From NCBI GenBank assembly GCA_903891235.1, contig CAITDW010000229.1:1-11567 (forward strand): 11,567 nt of DNA. The letters are read 5' to 3'. The position numbers were made by a program, and so were the translations under genes. Below, one piece after another: positions 6,871 through 11,567 of the stretch; positions within the stretch are counted from its first letter, which is position 1, and each line of letters begins with the position of its first letter. The stretch is from an uncultured Candidatus Saccharibacteria bacterium (GTDB lineage: Bacteria > Patescibacteriota > Saccharimonadia > Saccharimonadales > UBA4665). The notes under the pieces were generated by a model. It saw nothing but the letters and a program-made list of their open reading frames with translations. It was not told the DNA's origin and did no database searches.

Positions 6871-7470
6871 ATGCCTAAAATTACAAAAATAGAGGCACAG
6901 AAAAAGACAGCTGGTAGGTACTCTGTGTATTTAGATGATAAATATAGTTTGTCATTTAGCGATAATGCCTTATTAGAATCAAAAATATACGTTGGTCAGT
7001 TGATTGATGAGCAAGCGCTTAGTGAGCTTAAAAATAAATCTGAATTAGATAAATTTTATATGAAATCACTAAACCTAATTTCACTTAGACCTAGGAGTGA
7101 ATATGAAATAAAGTCTTATTTAAAAAGAAAAGACTGCCCTACCTCAAAGATTGAAAGTATACTTAACAAGTTAAGGGAATATAAATATATAGATGATCAG
7201 GCTTTTGCTAACGCTTGGGTTAACTCTAGGCTACTACTTAAGTCCCTCTCAAAAAATAGATTAAAAAATGAGCTTCGCAAAAAAGGCGTAAATAATTTAC
7301 ATATACAATCAGCACTAGATAATATTAACATTGATGATGGTGCTGCCCTGACGGAATTAATTACCAAGAAAAGAAAAATATCCAGGTATGAGGATGATCT
7401 AAAACTTATGCAATACCTTGTCAGGCAGGGATTTAAATATGAGGATATTAAAAAAGCCTTCAATAACTAG
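6871..7470 (+). CDS. recX: RecA regulatory protein RecX
   Basis: RecX binds RecA filaments and modulates their growth and activity. The 199-residue protein has the family pattern: an N-terminal region rich in beta structure (RYSVYLDDKYSLSFSDNALLES, about 16-37), then three-helix repeats. Repeat 1 contains LRPRSEYEIKSYLKRK (72-87). The second contains YIDDQAFANAWVNSR and SKNRLKNELRKKGV (106-140), the most diagnostic block, and the last ends with YLVRQGFKYEDIKKAF (182-197). The gene is 14 bases downstream of recA with only a poor ribosome site, so it is probably expressed from the recA transcript at a lower level. Its 3' end overlaps the convergent PRC-barrel gene by 11 bases. Confidence 0.93.
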   Translation: MPKITKIEAQKKTAGRYSVYLDDKYSLSFSDNALLESKIYVGQLIDEQALSELKNKSELDKFYMKSLNLISLRPRSEYEIKSYLKRKDCPTSKIESILNKLREYKYIDDQAFANAWVNSRLLLKSLSKNRLKNELRKKGVNNLHIQSALDNINIDDGAALTELITKKRKISRYEDDLKLMQYLVRQGFKYEDIKKAFNN

Positions 7471-7984
7471 CTATGGCTGGAGCCACAGCTAAAGCTTTTT
7501 CTTCAAAATCCTTAACGATTACATACTTATAGGTTATTTCAACAATGTTATTTCGGTCTAGAATCAAATTAGACCCAGTGAGATTTTTAAAGATTGACTG
7601 AGAAACATAAATCTTTTGAATAAAAAATGATTTATCATCAACAGTGAATTCTGATACCTTACCTATTTTTTTCCTTGAAACAGTTATCACCATCTTGTTA
7701 ACCAGCATTATATTTTCCTCTATAACCTTACTTAGTCTATGTAAATCAGATGGTTCACTTAAAACCTCATGATCATTCACTGCAAATCCATTAATAAGAA
7801 TTTCTCTAATATCTTGAGTTAATAATATATAGTCTTTCTTCTTATCAAATAAATCCTGCACATAAAAACCTTCAATTTTTAAATTTCCTGGGTTAATGAG
7901 AGGTCTCTTGGTTAAGGCTATCTCAACACCAGTCCTCAGGGAGAGAATCGGTAATTCATTGAGATCAAGAGATAGTCTTAGCAT
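7460..7984 (-). CDS. Protein with two PRC-barrel-like domains
   Basis: A 174-residue soluble protein with no signal peptide or membrane span. The N-terminal half (about 9-85) resembles a PRC-barrel: LPILSLRTGVEIA, then NLKIEGFYV, YILLTQDIREILINGFAV and LSEPSDLHRL, the usual succession of strand, linker to a stored residue pair, and the EPxDLxRL end. A second, more divergent copy runs at about 95-158 (KMVITVSRKKIGKVSEFTVDD...FIQKIYVS...LILDRNNIVEITYKYVIVKD). PRC-barrels occur in the photosynthetic reaction-centre H subunit, in the RNA maturation factor RimM and in many stand-alone bacterial proteins, mostly as protein-binding modules. The real function is unknown. It ends with a TGA stop, overlaps the 3' end of recX, and diverges from tsaE across a 69-base gap. 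Confidence 0.75.
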   Translation of the reverse strand: MLRLSLDLNELPILSLRTGVEIALTKRPLINPGNLKIEGFYVQDLFDKKKDYILLTQDIREILINGFAVNDHEVLSEPSDLHRLSKVIEENIMLVNKMVITVSRKKIGKVSEFTVDDKSFFIQKIYVSQSIFKNLTGSNLILDRNNIVEITYKYVIVKDFEEKALAVAPAIASY

Positions 7985-7990
7985 AATTCT

Positions 7991-7996
7991 AGTATA
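7991..7996 (-). promoter_or_regulatory. -10 element implying a leaderless mRNA for the PRC-barrel gene
   Basis: On the minus strand TATACT (7996 to 7991) is followed by AGAATT and then directly by the ATG at 7984. With the usual 6-7 base distance, transcription would start at or beside the A of the start codon. No ribosome site can exist in such a leader. No good -35 is found at 16-18 bp, so the promoter call is moderate. Confidence 0.45.
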
Positions 7997-8018
7997 ACCT
8001 AAAAAAAATCAAAATTCC

Positions 8019-8027
8019 TGATATGAT
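8019..8027 (+). promoter_or_regulatory. Extended -10 promoter for tsaE-tsaB
   Basis: TGATATGAT is a TGnTATAAT-type element with one mismatch, of the same kind as that of recA. Transcription would start near 8034, about 20 bases before the tsaE ATG. No good -35 is visible. It lies about 23 bp from the divergent PRC-barrel -10, so both promoters share a 69-base gap. Confidence 0.5.
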
Positions 8028-8053
8028 TATATGGAAAGTAATAAAAAATTGAA

Positions 8054-8530
8054 ATGTTTGAAGACACTCGACTACTAGAAAAAACTATACATGTTAAGGA
8101 TTTGACTGATACTCAGCAAATAGGCTTTATTATTGGTCAAAATTTAAAAGGTGGCGAGTCAATAGAACTTAGAGGTGATCTTGGGAGTGGTAAAACTACC
8201 CTAACCAAAGCTATTGTTCTTGGTTCTGGTAGTAATGATCATGTATCAAGCCCTACATTTACCATTTCTAAAATATACAAATCTAAAAAATTTAAGATTT
8301 ATCATTATGATTTTTATAGGTTAAATGACATTGGTTTGATTGCTAATGAATTATCTGATTATGTTGGTGGCAAAGATTCTGTTTTAATAATTGAATGGGG
8401 AAGTAATTTTAAAGATGTTTTACCTAGTCCAAGAATAATTATAGAGATTACTCCCATAACAGATGAATCTAGAAAAATTGATATTAAATATTTTAAAAGT
8501 CACCAATATATAATAAGAAATATTCAGTAA
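8054..8530 (+). CDS. tsaE: tRNA t6A biosynthesis ATPase TsaE
   Basis: TsaE is the ATPase of the TsaB-TsaD-TsaE complex that transfers the threonylcarbamoyl group to A37 of tRNAs reading ANN codons. The 158-residue protein has Walker A GDLGSGKT (41-48), the switch-like SSPTFT (65-70), the Walker B-containing HYDFYRL (84-90, Asp86) and LIIEWGSNF (111-119) with the conserved Trp115. Length is normal. The ATG at 8054 is chosen because an in-frame TAA lies only four codons upstream, with no other usual start codon between. The ribosome site is weak. The stop is immediately followed by the tsaB ATG, without a single intervening base. TsaD and TsaC are not in this window and must be elsewhere for the pathway to work. 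Confidence 0.95.
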   Translation: MFEDTRLLEKTIHVKDLTDTQQIGFIIGQNLKGGESIELRGDLGSGKTTLTKAIVLGSGSNDHVSSPTFTISKIYKSKKFKIYHYDFYRLNDIGLIANELSDYVGGKDSVLIIEWGSNFKDVLPSPRIIIEITPITDESRKIDIKYFKSHQYIIRNIQ

Positions 8531-8938
8531 ATGAAGATACTATCTATAAGAACAGATAATCCTCAGGCAGAAATAGGCCTGTTTGAAGCTAATAACAGTT
8601 CAGTGTTAGAAGCAAAGGATTATCTAAAATGGGAAGCCCACAGAATCCTCGCTGAAACCTTACTGCCTAATATAACTGACATGATTAAGAAAAATAATAT
8701 TGAAATTGAAGATTTAGATGCAATTGTTTGCTTTAAGGGTCCTGGGAGTTTCACTGGACTTAGAATTGGACTGTCAGTAGCTAATACTCTTGCCTACTCG
8801 TTATCTGTACCGATAATAGGCCAGGATGGCGACGACTGGCTAAAAGTCGCTACTGAAAAAATTGTTAATCATGATAATGACCATATTGTTCTGCCATTTT
8901 ATGGAGCTCCAGTCCACATTACGCAACCTAAAAAATAG
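8531..8938 (+). CDS. tsaB: Short-form TsaB, t6A complex scaffold
   Basis: TsaB is the ASKHA-fold partner that dimerises with TsaD in t6A synthesis. The N-terminal half is recognisable: MKILSIRTDNPQAEIGLFE (1-19), WEAHRILAETLLPNI (34-48) and the diagnostic CFKGPGSFTGLRIGLSVANT (67-86). The protein is only 135 residues, against about 220-230 for typical TsaB. It lacks most of the C-terminal subdomain, yet ends in LPFYGAPVHITQPKK, which resembles the normal TsaB terminus (P-x-Y...). This points to an internal contraction rather than a frameshift or premature stop. The N-terminal lobe, which mediates TsaD binding in studied systems, is retained, so the protein may still be functional. It directly abuts tsaE in the same operon. 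Confidence 0.88.
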   Translation: MKILSIRTDNPQAEIGLFEANNSSVLEAKDYLKWEAHRILAETLLPNITDMIKKNNIEIEDLDAIVCFKGPGSFTGLRIGLSVANTLAYSLSVPIIGQDGDDWLKVATEKIVNHDNDHIVLPFYGAPVHITQPKK

Positions 8939-8965
8939 ATTTGCTTGCTTAAAACTCCAAAAAAA

Positions 8966-8994
8966 TTTATAGTTATATCTAGGAATTGTATATT
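8966..8994 (+). promoter_or_regulatory. Candidate promoter for rny-ymdB
   Basis: TTTATA (8966-8971, four of six) and TATATT (8989-8994, five of six) are separated by 17 bp. The predicted start near 9001 would give a leader of about 120 bases that contains the hairpin before rny. In AT-rich DNA such a match is not decisive. Confidence 0.35.
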
Positions 8995-9052
8995 TGAGAG
9001 CATTTCCATAATAAAAAGATAAAGATTAATTACAACTATTAAATTCGATTTA

Positions 9053-9101
9053 CAGGTTAAATATAGCTAGAGAAGTGATAGCGTCGCTTAATTTTAACCT
9101 G
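9053..9101 (+). promoter_or_regulatory. Two-part hairpin in the rny 5' leader
   Basis: CAGGTTAAA (9053-9061) pairs perfectly over nine bases with TTTAACCTG (9093-9101). Inside it, AAGTGA (9073-9078) pairs with TCGCTT (9084-9089), including one G-U pair, around the loop TAGCG. The outer stem ends 9 bases before the AAAGGA ribosome site. No run of T follows, so it is not an intrinsic terminator. It may be a leader structure that affects stability or translation of the rny message; that role is inferred. Confidence 0.55.
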
Positions 9102-9110
9102 CACCGATAG

Positions 9111-9116
9111 AAAGGA
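9111..9116 (+). promoter_or_regulatory. Ribosome binding site of rny
   Basis: AAAGGA lies 4 bases before the ATG at 9121 and just after the leader hairpin. It is the second clearest Shine-Dalgarno sequence in the window after that of recA, and it supports the start at 9121. Confidence 0.7.
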
Positions 9117-9120
9117 TACT

Positions 9121-10635
9121 ATGGAACTAATAACCATTGTACTAGCATTGGCTGGTATTGGTGTTGGCTTTGGAGCAAGCACCGCAATTACTCGTAAGAA
9201 AAGTTTAGATAATGAGGGTCTTGCCGAAAAGGAATTGGAAAAGGCTAAGAAAGAGTCTAGTAAGTTAATTGCTGAGGCTAAAAAACAATCAGAGGAAATT
9301 TCTGAAGATGCTAAGAGATTAGAAAGTGAAAGACGAAAAGAATTCAAGAGCCAGGAAAACAGAATAGTTCAAAGAGAAGAAGCTCTAGATAAAAAGCTCG
9401 ACGATCTAGATAAGAGAAGTGAAAAATTGCGAAAGAGTGAAGCTGAACTGGATCAACTCAAAAATGATATTCGAGATATTCGCATAAAACAACAAGAAAA
9501 ACTAGAAAAAATAGCAAAACTAGATAAAGCTGAAGCAGCCAAGAAATTAATGGAAATGACTGAGCGAGATATTCGCAACGACCTGATTGGCCTTGTTGCG
9601 AAACTACAAAATGATGCAAAAGAAGAAGCTGAAGATCAAGCTGCTTTAATAATTACATCAGCCATGGAGAGAATGGCTAGTGAAGTTACTGCTGAGAGAA
9701 CAGTCACGAGTCTAAAGCTCTCTGATGATGAAATGAAGGGAAGAATAATTGGCAAGGAAGGCCGTAATATACAAGCACTACAAAAAGCGACAGGTGTAGA
9801 TATTATGGTTGATGATACCCCTGGATATATTGTACTTTCATCGTTTGACCCAATACGAAGAGAAGTCGCAAGACTAACTATAGAAATGCTAATGAAAGAC
9901 GGAAGAATTCATCCTGCAAAAATTGAAGAAATTGTTGCTAAGGCTCAGATTAATGTTCAAAAAGATGTAGTAAAAGCCGGAGAGGATGCTGCTCGGGAAG
10001 TAGGAGTTATTGGAATTCCTAAAGAAATACTACAATTACTTGGTGAATTAAAATACAGGACAAGCTATGGTCAAAATGTTCTTAAGCATAGTACGGAAAT
10101 GGCTCATATTGCTGGATTAATAGCTGAAGAGCTTGGTGCAGATGTGAAGACAGCAAAATATGCCGCTTTAGTTCATGATCTCGGGAAAGCTTTAACTCAT
10201 AAGATGGAAGGTAAACATCATCATATTAGTGGTGAAATGCTCAGAAAATATGGCGCTCCAGAGGCTGTTGCGCATGCCGCTGAGGCTCATCATGATGATA
10301 TGGAAGCAACAACTGTCGAGGCTTTAATTGTACGAGTAGTAGATGCAATAAGTGCGTCTCGTCCAGGTGCTCGCAATATTTCTGCTGAAAACTTTGTCGA
10401 AAGAATGAGAGATCTTGAAAATGTTGCCACTGGATTCGAGGGTATAGATAAGGCCTATGCTATTAGTGCAGGTAGGGAAGTTAGAATATTTGTTAAACCA
10501 GAACAAATTGATGACTTAACAGCTATTAAACTCTCTAGAGATATTGCCACAAAGATTGAATCAACAATGCAATATCCTGGAACAATCAAAGTTAATGTGA
10601 TTCGTGAGACTAGAGCTATAGAATTCGCTAAGTAA
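9121..10635 (+). CDS. rny: Ribonuclease Y
   Basis: RNase Y is a membrane-anchored endoribonuclease that starts mRNA decay in many bacteria lacking RNase E. The 504-residue protein has every expected part: an N-terminal membrane anchor (about 3-22, LITIVLALAGIGVGFGAST), a long charged coiled coil (about 30-150, rich in K, E, S and D), a KH domain (about 203-265) with the GxxG loop in GRIIGKEGRNIQAL (207-220), and an HD domain with VLKHSTEMAHIAGLIAEEL (320-338), the His352-Asp353 pair in ALVHDLGKALTH (349-360), and AHHDD (389-393). Length is close to the usual 510-520. It probably sits at the inner face of the cell membrane. The stop overlaps the ymdB start by one base (TAATG). The rny-ymdB order is the same as in Bacillus subtilis. 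Confidence 0.97.
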   Translation: MELITIVLALAGIGVGFGASTAITRKKSLDNEGLAEKELEKAKKESSKLIAEAKKQSEEISEDAKRLESERRKEFKSQENRIVQREEALDKKLDDLDKRSEKLRKSEAELDQLKNDIRDIRIKQQEKLEKIAKLDKAEAAKKLMEMTERDIRNDLIGLVAKLQNDAKEEAEDQAALIITSAMERMASEVTAERTVTSLKLSDDEMKGRIIGKEGRNIQALQKATGVDIMVDDTPGYIVLSSFDPIRREVARLTIEMLMKDGRIHPAKIEEIVAKAQINVQKDVVKAGEDAAREVGVIGIPKEILQLLGELKYRTSYGQNVLKHSTEMAHIAGLIAEELGADVKTAKYAALVHDLGKALTHKMEGKHHHISGEMLRKYGAPEAVAHAAEAHHDDMEATTVEALIVRVVDAISASRPGARNISAENFVERMRDLENVATGFEGIDKAYAISAGREVRIFVKPEQIDDLTAIKLSRDIATKIESTMQYPGTIKVNVIRETRAIEFAK

Positions 10636-11432
10636 TGAATGTTCTTTATATTGGTGACATTATGGGTGATAGAGGTATCGATTCTGTTGCCCAAGTATTA
10701 CCTAACTTAAAAAAAGAAGAGAAGATAGATCTTGTAATTGCTCAAGCCGAGAACGTTTCAAGTGGTAAGGGTATTTCTCTAAGTGATTACATTAAACTAA
10801 AACAACTTGGTGTAGATTTTTTCACTGGTGGTAATTGGTCATTAGAAAAAGAAACAATTTATCCTAGCTTAAGTAATCCGGAAGAGCCAATAATAAGACC
10901 AGCTAACTATCCTAAAGGAACACCAGGGCTAGGTTATAAAACAATCAAGCTTAATAATAAAGTTATTTTAGTAATTAGCTTACTTGGACAAATTGTTGGT
11001 CGTGATTCACATAAAAAAATAGATAATCCTCTAGAGATCATTGATAATATTCTAGATCAATATAAAGGCCAAGATACGATAACAATTGTTAATTTTCATG
11101 GAGATTATTCTAGTGAGAAGAAGGTTATTGGATACTATCTAGATGGTCGAGCATCTTTAGTTGTCGGTGATCACTGGCATATATCAACAGCTGACGCTAT
11201 GGTTCTTCCCAAAGGCACTGCTCATATTACAGATGTTGGCATGTGTGGGTCTCTTGATTCAAGTTTGGGCGTTAAGCTGAGCGTTATTATAAATCGCTGG
11301 AAGAATAATACTCCATCAATGAATGTACTAGAAGATTCAGGTAGAATGCAGTTCAATGCAGTAATTGCAACTATAGATGAAACAACGAACCTTGCCTTAA
11401 ACATCAAACAAATCCAAAAAATATTTAGTTAG
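10635..11432 (+). CDS. ymdB: YmdB family metallophosphoesterase with an altered GNH motif
   Basis: A 265-residue protein of the TIGR00282/YmdB family (the Bacillus YmdB, unrelated to the E. coli macrodomain protein of that name). B. subtilis YmdB is a di-metal phosphodiesterase acting on 2',3'-cyclic nucleotides. Its gene is co-transcribed with rny, and it influences biofilm and motility decisions. Metal ligands at the expected places are Asp8 in IGDIMGDRG, Glu39-Asn40 in AENVSSGKG, Asn67, His155 in NFHGDYSSEK, and His180 and His182 in VGDHWHISTAD. YLDGRAS (168-174), LPKGTAHITDVGM (191-203) and the RPANYPKGTPG block (88-98) are also typical. The unusual point is that the GNH motif reads GGNWSLE: position 68, the active-site His of the family, is Trp (codon TGG). 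Metal binding is probably kept, but catalysis may be changed. Translation is likely coupled to rny. Confidence 0.93.
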   Translation: MNVLYIGDIMGDRGIDSVAQVLPNLKKEEKIDLVIAQAENVSSGKGISLSDYIKLKQLGVDFFTGGNWSLEKETIYPSLSNPEEPIIRPANYPKGTPGLGYKTIKLNNKVILVISLLGQIVGRDSHKKIDNPLEIIDNILDQYKGQDTITIVNFHGDYSSEKKVIGYYLDGRASLVVGDHWHISTADAMVLPKGTAHITDVGMCGSLDSSLGVKLSVIINRWKNNTPSMNVLEDSGRMQFNAVIATIDETTNLALNIKQIQKIFS

Positions 11433-11467
11433 CAAAAAATACTCTAGTACAAGGGTCAATTTTTAGT

Positions 11468-11473
11468 TATAAT
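11468..11473 (+). promoter_or_regulatory. -10 element of the tRNA-Pro promoter
   Basis: A perfect TATAAT lies 17 bases before the tRNA 5' end, in the 58-base gap after ymdB. The -35 is poor: AGTACA at 11446-11451 with a 16-bp spacer matches three of six. Transcription would start near 11480, leaving a short 5' leader for RNase P to remove. Confidence 0.5.
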
Positions 11474-11490
11474 GAATATTACGTATTTGG

Positions 11491-11567
11491 CGGGGTGTGG
11501 CACAGTTGGCTAGCGCGCTGCGTTTGGGACGCAGAGGTCGCCGGTTCGAGTCCGGCCACCCCGACCA
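11491..11567 (+). tRNA. tRNA-Pro (anticodon UGG), CCA encoded
   Basis: The 77-base cloverleaf is complete and ends at the last base of the window. The acceptor stem is CGGGGTG/CACCCCG with the C1-G72 pair typical of proline tRNAs. The D-arm is GCAC-AGTTGGCTA-GCGC, in which A12 faces C23, a mismatch. The anticodon arm is CTGCG-TTTGGGA-CGCAG, reading TGG. The variable loop is AGGTC and the T-arm GCCGG-TTCGAGT-CCGGC. The discriminator A73 and an encoded CCA follow. A UGG anticodon with modified U34 can read all four proline codons. Confidence 0.97.

Larger units (their letters stand above)
8939..9120 (+). other. Noncoding region between tsaB and rny
   Basis: This 182-base gap is the longest in the window without a gene. 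I see no convincing small ORF and no GC-rich hairpin with a T-run that would end the tsaEB transcript. It holds a possible promoter for rny, an A/T-rich stretch, a two-part hairpin and the rny ribosome site. Confidence 0.7.

Noticed and set aside
7197..7463. Minus-strand open frame of 88 codons inside recX
   Set aside because: Antisense to the diagnostic RecX repeats, with no ribosome site or recognisable domain.
9057..9347. Minus-strand open frame over the rny leader and coiled coil
   Set aside because: Its Ser/Leu-rich sequence is the complement of the Lys/Glu-rich coiled-coil codons; there is no support as a gene.
10324..10694. Two minus-strand open frames over the rny/ymdB junction
   Set aside because: Antisense to conserved RNase Y and YmdB coding sequence, with no family resemblance.
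11491..11567. The tRNA-Pro 3' end as an integration site
   Set aside because: The window stops at the CCA, so neither a repeat of the 3' end nor an integrase gene can be seen.
1..11567. CRISPR array, insertion sequence, prophage or toxin-antitoxin pair
   Set aside because: I saw no regularly spaced repeats, no transposase, integrase or phage motifs, and no small toxin-antitoxin pair; nearly all bases are explained by housekeeping genes.

Overview
The window is a compact, AT-rich bacterial chromosome segment, mostly DNA-repair, translation and RNA-decay genes packed nearly end to end. UGA acts as an ordinary stop in ruvA and in the PRC-barrel gene, so the genetic code is standard and the recoded (UGA = Gly) Gracilibacteria-type lineages are excluded. 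The small gene sizes, a very short TsaB, an RNase Y/YmdB pair, type IV pilus-like genes and weak Shine-Dalgarno sequences together suggest a member of the Patescibacteria/CPR, most likely Saccharibacteria (TM7). That placement is inferred from gene content and style, not from a search.

Layout: (1) 1-1107, the 3' part of a DUF2177 membrane-protein gene running in from the left edge, then a complete DUF1295 membrane protein. (2) 1169-3986, a tight yebC-ruvC-ruvA-ruvB operon with its own promoter: a translation-associated factor followed by the complete Holliday-junction resolvasome. (3) 3978-5742 on the minus strand, a GspE/PilB-like protein whose nucleotide-binding motifs have decayed, followed by a pilin-like protein. 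This pair converges on ruvB and diverges from recA. (4) 5855-7470, recA-recX, with a well-formed recA ribosome binding site and an extended -10 promoter. (5) 7460-7984 on the minus strand, a protein with two PRC-barrel-like domains, convergent with and overlapping recX. (6) 8054-8938, tsaE-tsaB, two parts of the tRNA t6A modification machinery, with an unusually short TsaB. (7) 8939-9120, a noncoding leader with a two-part hairpin just before the rny start. (8) 9121-11432, rny-ymdB, overlapping by one base. (9) 11491-11567, a complete tRNA-Pro(UGG) with encoded CCA that ends exactly at the window edge.

The plus-strand genes form functional blocks: RuvABC, RecA and RecX handle homologous recombination; TsaE and TsaB act on ANN-decoding tRNAs; RNase Y and YmdB act in RNA turnover and signalling. 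The least ordinary parts are the pilin/pseudo-ATPase pair set between ruvCAB and recA-recX, the PRC-barrel protein with a candidate leaderless promoter, a YmdB with Trp where the characterised enzyme has its GNH-motif histidine, the minimal TsaB, and a perfect 9+9 bp dyad on the yebC-ruvCAB promoter. I found no CRISPR array, mobile element, phage gene or complete novel system. The pilin/pseudo-ATPase module is the best candidate for undescribed biology.
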